A stretch of 64,000 nt of DNA, from contig CM073323.1 of NCBI GenBank assembly GCA_037043015.1, positions 1,116,001 to 1,180,000 of the forward strand, in the 5' to 3' direction. This document shows positions 58,821-64,000 of the stretch, one piece after another; position 1 is the first letter of the stretch; each line of letters starts with the position of its first letter. The stretch is from Bryum argenteum (Eukaryota; Streptophyta; Bryopsida; Bryales; Bryaceae). The notes below the pieces were generated by a model that had not been told where the DNA came from, ran no database searches, and saw nothing but the letters and a program-made list of their open reading frames with translations. The position numbers and the translations under genes were made by a program.

Positions 58821-61572
58821 CATTGATGATCACGCCGTAAGTGTTTGCTGTTGGCACGCAGCAAGCATTGTACGCATGTCCTGCTGGTCCTGATGCTTGT
58901 CATAAATTTCAGCCTGAACTAGAGGACAATTCGTGCAGATCACGTGAAGTTGTTGATTTAAATGACTCAGGTACAGTAGCATTGTGCGGATCCGACAAGG
59001 CTCCAGAAGTTGCAGTCTGCTGTAATGGGTGCTCCGTATTGATCTGCCCAGCTTTGCCAGGCTAGCTTCTCGTCTGTTTGTTCGCGCAGCGTGATGCCCA
59101 TAATCTCTTTCCTTGTGTGAGTTCAGTCACAGACCGTAACTGCTGTGCACCCTACGTTAGTCAGCTTCGGCCACGGCCACGGCAACGGCAACACGACATG
59201 GTTTTCAACGTTACGTAAACGTCAAGATAACTTGCTATACTTTCACTTAGGGCCGGTCTTTAAGGATGGTCTGTACGATATGTATGATGGTATGTCTGAT
59301 GGTAGAAAAATTGCCCGTTGTGAGTGTAGTCCATATATAGACCTAGATCCATTGTTCTGCGGTGATAAGCACTTGGGGAAAGAAAGTATAGAAGCGATAA
59401 ATTATCAACGCTGGCCCTTGGTCTGCCAGAGGGAAAACTGAAAGCTAGGAGCACTGGTCTATGAACTACGTGACCAGAACGGTGATTGTTCCTCCAGATT
59501 AGAGGGTGATTTAACGTCCCCCGGGAGGTGAATTTCCTCCAGAATCATAGGAAGTGCGAGGTGACTTTGTCAGTGTCTGCGCCCATCTGCAGAGGAGTGA
59601 AGGGGGGGATTCCCGATCCGTCCACAATTGACTTAGATCCATTGTTACACTTCCACTATGAACACACTAACACCTTCGACGTACCATTGATGTATCAGTG
59701 TTCGATCCTACAGAGTCTTTTGTGTGCCTACAGACGTTTTAGCTCAGACCTGCCTCTGTGTGTTTGGCAGCTGAAGTGCTGTAACTCCTTCCATCAGTCA
59801 TCTCGATTAACAGGTGAGTACACTTAATCGAGTCGTCGATTGAGAGTGCGGCAGACGCACAGCGTGATTTCAGCTGAAGGGTCTGTTCGTTACATTGATA
59901 CTCTTTTGCTGCGGTAGGTGCATGCTTTCACGGCAAGTTTCTGGATCAGCGGCTTGTTTTGATACAGTCACCGTGCAAGTACCGGAAGTTCCTCGAATGA
60001 CCCCTTGATCGGTGGATTCAGCAACTCGATCAGTCTGTCCACCACGTTAATTCGGCATTCTACGTCGGATCGTCACTTCACGCAAAGAATTAACTCCTAA
60101 CGCACCACTGAGGACGGATGATGGATAACGGAGACACAATTGTATCTCCAATATCCATCATTCAATTTCAACATTATTTGCTCTATGGATTGTGTGCTAT
60201 TGCTAATTGATGCAGTATTAATATAATCTTATTCCAAAATGCTATAAAGACATAGAATGCATTTTTGTGCAAAGGGTCTATTTTCCGACTACGCTACATT
60301 TTGTTCAAACCAAAAACAAGAGCTCCTTGAACAGCTATATATCTCAATAGTTCACAGTGTCTTCAATGGATTCTTTTATTTTTTCGAGTTTCAGTTTTGT
60401 ATACTTGTTAAAGAGGTACCAAGGCATGATCTCACCGTTTGGATCTCTAATCAAATTATTCTTCACATGTCATTTTATTGTTTAAGACTTGCTTTTGTAT
60501 TTGAATTTCAACAGACCTCCGTGTGAGAAATCAAGCACTTCCTTGGGTTTTATATGTTGTATGAGGACTATAATTGCATAGACATCACTTAGGAACAAAA
60601 ATCTGAAGAACCCGAGTTCAAATTCACTCTTAAAATTGGTTTTCAGGGCTCACAAAAAACTTCAAACCCATTTTGCAAGACATGAAAAAAAACCTTTTTT
60701 CAACTTTGAGATGTTACATTCTCAGAATTGGTAAGTAATTTGAAACTAAGTTTTGATACATACATACATGGACAAGTTAGGTTTGAGATCTAATGGTTAC
60801 ATACTTGAGATTACGTCAAAAGTTCAAAACCGAAAGAGGGTGGTTATGGAGGCTTTCGACTTTAGTGGTTAATTATTCTTCGCTTCATGAGATCACAATG
60901 GTCATTGTTGGTTGGATATTTTTCCATTGAGAGGTTGAACTGATCGATGAAGTTGATAGAAAGCGGCCACTATGTACCTTTTCAGAGATTTTTTTGATTA
61001 TTATTAGAAAGTTCCCACAAGTTTCTAGTGAATGACTATGGGCGCACGGATGCATGGACAAATGGTGCATTGCAATAGTCCCCCCGTGCAAAGAAAACCA
61101 TCTAGATTCTTCCATTACATTGTCCCCAACTTTCCTACTGCTCACTTGTCCCTTCTTGTGCGAAGATCCGTCTTTCTACGCATTCCAACTTCCAAGCCCC
61201 CGGGTGATAAGCTTTATTGCTGATGATATCCCAAGCACTGGCCCCCAGGGATGTTTTGAAGGAGGGCCTAGTTATTTTGGTCGGTGGGGATTCGAGAATA
61301 AAGTCGTTCGCATCATCCAAGGTGCACAATACTTACTGTTTCTCGACCACAACAGAAAATATCTCGTACATGAGCCAATGCGTGGACACAATTTGATCCC
61401 ACATCTAAAACTTGGTGTTCACTGGTGCATATCTGATAGAAAGATCACTTTTTAGCCATGCAGCATATTTTATGGGAAAGTTTCACCTAATTTCATTATA
61501 GCTCTTCCCAAAAGAATAATAATACAGTGTAGAGTACAGGGGTAGTGTAGAGTGCAGGGGTGAGCTTAACCC
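58821..61572. other. Spacer without recognised genes
   Basis: Frames at 58841-59065, 59145-59441 and 59528-59827 are Cys/His/Asp-rich but match no family I know. Two of them share an IDLDPLF/IDLDPLL stretch from a similar DNA segment (59338 and 59632). A frame at 61054-61455 (133 codons, including GPQGCFEGGPSYFGRWGFEN) is the most protein-like; it has no recognised domain. Any of these could be gene relics. Confidence 0.4.
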
Positions 61573-61576
61573 TTAA

Positions 61577-61938
61577 CCCTTAAACGCCCGAGCAAGCCCG
61601 AGGGGCTTGATTCCAACAGAATCTTCCCTGTAGCTCTCATTGTACTCAACGTTTCACTTATATTTTGATGTCAAACTGGTCACCTTCTTCTGATGCATTC
61701 AAAAAGTGAATTTTCACAATTCAAATCACAATTTGTATGAATGATTATGTGCTTTGAAAGGATTGTGGTAGGTAGGTTGGGGTGGTACATAACCTTGTAG
61801 GAGGTTGCAAGCTCATCATTGATTGGTTCATTCATGATGCCCAAGTTCAAAAAGTGCACTATTCATGATGCCCAAGTCAAAAGATCTTTGTGATCCAATT
61901 TTGGGCTGCCCGTTTTAGACCCCAAGGGCGTTTAAGGG
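61577..61938 (-). mobile_element. TTAA-flanked miniature element C1 (362 bp)
   Basis: Bounded by TTAA at 61573-61576 and 61939-61942. Inverted termini are CCCTTAAACGCCC on both sides, 13 of 13. The interior matches C2 and C3 in opposite orientation. TTAA targets with CCC-starting ends are the hallmark of piggyBac-type elements; Kolobok elements also use TTAA. There is no coding capacity. Confidence 0.8.
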
Positions 61939-61942
61939 TTAA

Positions 61943-62307
61943 CCCTTAAATGGCCTTCCACTCCCCCAATGGGCGGCCAAATTGGATCTCAAAGATCTTT
62001 GGACTTGGGCATCATGAATAGTGCACTTTTTTGAACTTGGGCATCATGAATGAACCAATCAATGATGAGCTTGCAACCTCCTACAAGGTTTTGTGCAACC
62101 CCAACCTACCTACCACAATCCTTTCAAATCACATATCTCTCATACAAATTGTGATTTGGATTGTGAAATTTTACTATGTGGATGCATCATAAGAAGGTGA
62201 CCACAATGATATAAAAATATAAGCAAAAAGTGAAGAATCAAATGAGCTACGAGAGAAGATTCTCAGAGGGAAAACGACCTAGAAATTTGACAGGGGCCGT
62301 TTAAGGG
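61943..62307 (+). mobile_element. TTAA-flanked miniature element C2 (365 bp)
   Basis: It shares the left TTAA with C1 (61939-61942) and ends at TTAA 62308-62311. The termini CCCTTAAATGGCC and, inverted, CCCTTAAACGGCC match at 12 of 13. With C1 it forms a large inverted repeat around the perfect palindrome TTTAAGGGTTAACCCTTAAA at 61931-61950. Confidence 0.8.
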
Positions 62308-62311
62308 TTAA

Positions 62312-62664
62312 AGGTCCTTCCACTCCTCAATGGGCAGCCCGAAATTGGATCTCAGCATCTTTTGGACTTGGGTAACATGAACGTGCACTTTTTGAACTTG
62401 GGCAGCATGAATGAACCAATCAATGATGAGTTTGCAACCTCCTACAAGGTTTTGTGCAATCCCAACCTACCTACCACAATCCTTTCAAAGCACAAATCAC
62501 TCATACAAATTACGATTTGAATTGTAGAATTTCACTTTCTAGATGCATCACAAAAAGGTGACTAGAATGATATAAAAAAATAAGTGAAAATTTGAGAATC
62601 AAAAGAGCTACATGCAAGATTCTGTTGGAAAACAGCCTGAGGGACTGACAGGCACCTTTAAGGG
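62312..62664 (+). mobile_element. TTAA-flanked miniature element C3 (353 bp)
   Basis: It lies between TTAA 62308-62311 and TTAA 62665-62668. The interior is a direct copy of C2 (CAATGGGC(G/A)GCC, TTGGACTTGGG, CAATCAATGATGAG, CAACCTACCTACCACAATCC). The left terminus has lost about seven bases (starts AGGTCCTTCC), while the right terminus keeps TTTAAGGG. Confidence 0.75.
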
Positions 62665-62668
62665 TTAA

Positions 62669-63246
62669 CCCCTAAAGATCCTTGGGTGTTTTTGGGAGCT
62701 TAAAACCTCAAAACTCCAATTCTCTACCTCTATGCACTTCAAGGGGTGCGAAACAATTTTTTTATTCTTTTCTTAACTTCCAACCGTAAGATCTTGTACC
62801 TAAGCCAATTTTCAATATCTGATATAAAAATTGACCGTTGGATGTTTACCATTTGAGAGATTATAACATCCAAAGTTTGTCTACGAAGTTTTTTTGGGCA
62901 TTGTTGAGATTATTTTTGACACTTTTGGAGGCTGCCCTTGTAAAATTGGTACACTTTTTGACTTGGGGCCCTTTGGAACTTAAGTAGTGATTTGGTCATG
63001 AACATATTTCCAAAAAAAAAATTCAAAAAAATACTAAATTTAAACTGCCCCAGTTCGGCTCGCAAACCAAGAATTGTTGTAGACGACTCAAAAATTGGAA
63101 TTTGGCTTTGTAACTTTTACCACATACACTTTGCAGTATAGGGAGCACCCATTAAAAAATTTAGGCAAAAATATTACTTTTATCCTATTCATCTAAGCTG
63201 CCCAAAATAGCAAAAGCCCGATTTGGTCCTCTTGGATCTTTAGGGG
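62669..63246. mobile_element. TTAA-flanked element C4 (578 bp), different interior
   Basis: Flanked by TTAA at 62665-62668 and 63247-63250. Inverted termini CCCCTAAAGATCC are perfect over 13 bases. The interior is unrelated to C1-C3 and has no open frame. The end sequence is a variant of the C1-C3 ends (CCCCTAAA compared with CCCTTAAA), so related transposases could have moved both. Confidence 0.8.
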
Positions 63247-63299
63247 TTAAGGGTTGAAGCAGGCCAGCGAGCTGGTCACCGAGCCCCTCGACCCTACCT

Positions 63300-63314
63300 G
63301 CCCCCCCCCCCCCG
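63300..63314 (+). repeat. Poly-C tract
   Basis: A run of about 14 C closes the TTAA element cluster. This kind of sequence is prone to assembly and sequencing error. Confidence 0.9.
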
Positions 63315-63802
63315 ATCCCCTGCCCGGCCATTATTTTTTTATTTTTTTAAAATTATTGTATTTTTTTAATTTATTTTGCGTTTTGGGGTGCCCTCTTATG
63401 TTTTTTTTAAATTTTTGAGTTTAAAATTGGACACTACAACCCCACTTTGATTTGGGGGTGCCTCATGGAGCAATGGGTGACATCAACCATTAAAAATTAG
63501 GGGGCAAATATACCCCAATTTTTATTTGCTGGGCAAGGATTATTTGCCCCAAGGTTCTGTTTCAACACTAAACGACAAGTGATCTGTTTTTTTTAGGCGC
63601 TCTGACCGTAAAGTGCACAGGCCGTCATGATTCGAGGGTTGCAGGTCGGTGTCAATTGCGTGTTCAGCTGACTGTCGTGCATATTCCTAAATATATTTTT
63701 CTTTTTTCTGGTTTAACTCCTACTATAAATGTTATTTAGAATTTAAAAATTTATTGAGATAATTACATACAACCCGTTGTTTCAAGGCCTAATGTCAGTT
63801 AA

Positions 63803-64000
63803 CCCCTAAAGTCGACTTACATCAAGAATGCCAGAAAGATTAATTAATTCATTAAAACAAAAGTGTCAGAAAGTTTCAAAAGTGTCAGAAACTAGCCTCT
63901 CTGGATATAAGGTGAATTTTTTCAAATTTTGACGTATTTATGGGTATGTCACCGTAGGATCTAGTACTTGACTTGTATACATATATGTATATCGAATCTC
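63803..64000 (+). mobile_element. Possible left end of a fifth TTAA element (C5), cut by the window edge
   Basis: TTAA at 63799-63802 is followed by CCCCTAAAGTCGAC, sharing CCCCTAAAG with the ends of C4. The right end is not inside the window, so the element cannot be confirmed. Confidence 0.4.

Overview
The window looks like nuclear DNA of a land plant. The genes are split by many short GT-AG introns. Several products are plant-lineage types: a PYRR reductase fused to a NADAR domain, a PUB49-type U-box cyclophilin, an IMPA9-type importin alpha and a mannose-6-phosphate-reductase-like aldo-keto reductase. Plant-type teloboxes (AAACCCTA) and a CACTA miniature element are also present. The proteins read like those of a non-seed plant, perhaps a moss, but that is an impression and not something the sequence proves.

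Layout. 1-10540: repeat-rich DNA with several copies of a private repeat family. One copy is split by a 6.5 kb DNA transposon (2980-9455) carrying a decayed, unusual transposase with 8-bp target duplications; another carries a 281-bp CACTA miniature element. 12243-15636 (minus): PYRR, riboflavin biosynthesis. 16367-20000: two short SINE-like insertions and a 5'-truncated LINE, all bounded by target duplications. 20646-23116 (plus): PUB49/CYP65-type cyclophilin. 23818-25657 (minus): aldo-keto reductase, convergent with it. 25658-29301: AT-rich spacer with a third SINE copy and minisatellites. 29302-33374 (plus): importin alpha 9. 35163-37866 (plus): secreted/luminal plant protein of no named function, with what looks like a circularly permuted NlpC/P60 (papain-like) active site. 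39812-46393 (plus): nucleolar DEAD-box helicase of the RH13/MAK5 type, with a tandem exon-intron duplication. 47103-47176 (minus): tRNA-Val(CAC). 47177-53672: AT-rich spacer with tandem repeats and a GC-rich double hairpin. 53673-56334 (minus): F-box/leucine-rich protein in two exons. 56335-61572: no recognisable gene. 61573-63250: four miniature elements set end to end with exactly one TTAA between neighbours, a piggyBac-like (or Kolobok-like) signature; a possible fifth begins near 63803.

The host genes are unrelated housekeeping functions (vitamin B2 synthesis, splicing-type cyclophilin, carbohydrate reduction, nuclear import, ribosome biogenesis, ubiquitin targeting); they form no operon or cluster. 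All multi-exon models were built by hand from splice sites, with reading phase checked across every junction. The most novel material is in the mobile elements: the 8-bp-TSD transposon, the TTAA concatemer, and SINE copies that share a 3' hairpin with the neighbouring LINE.
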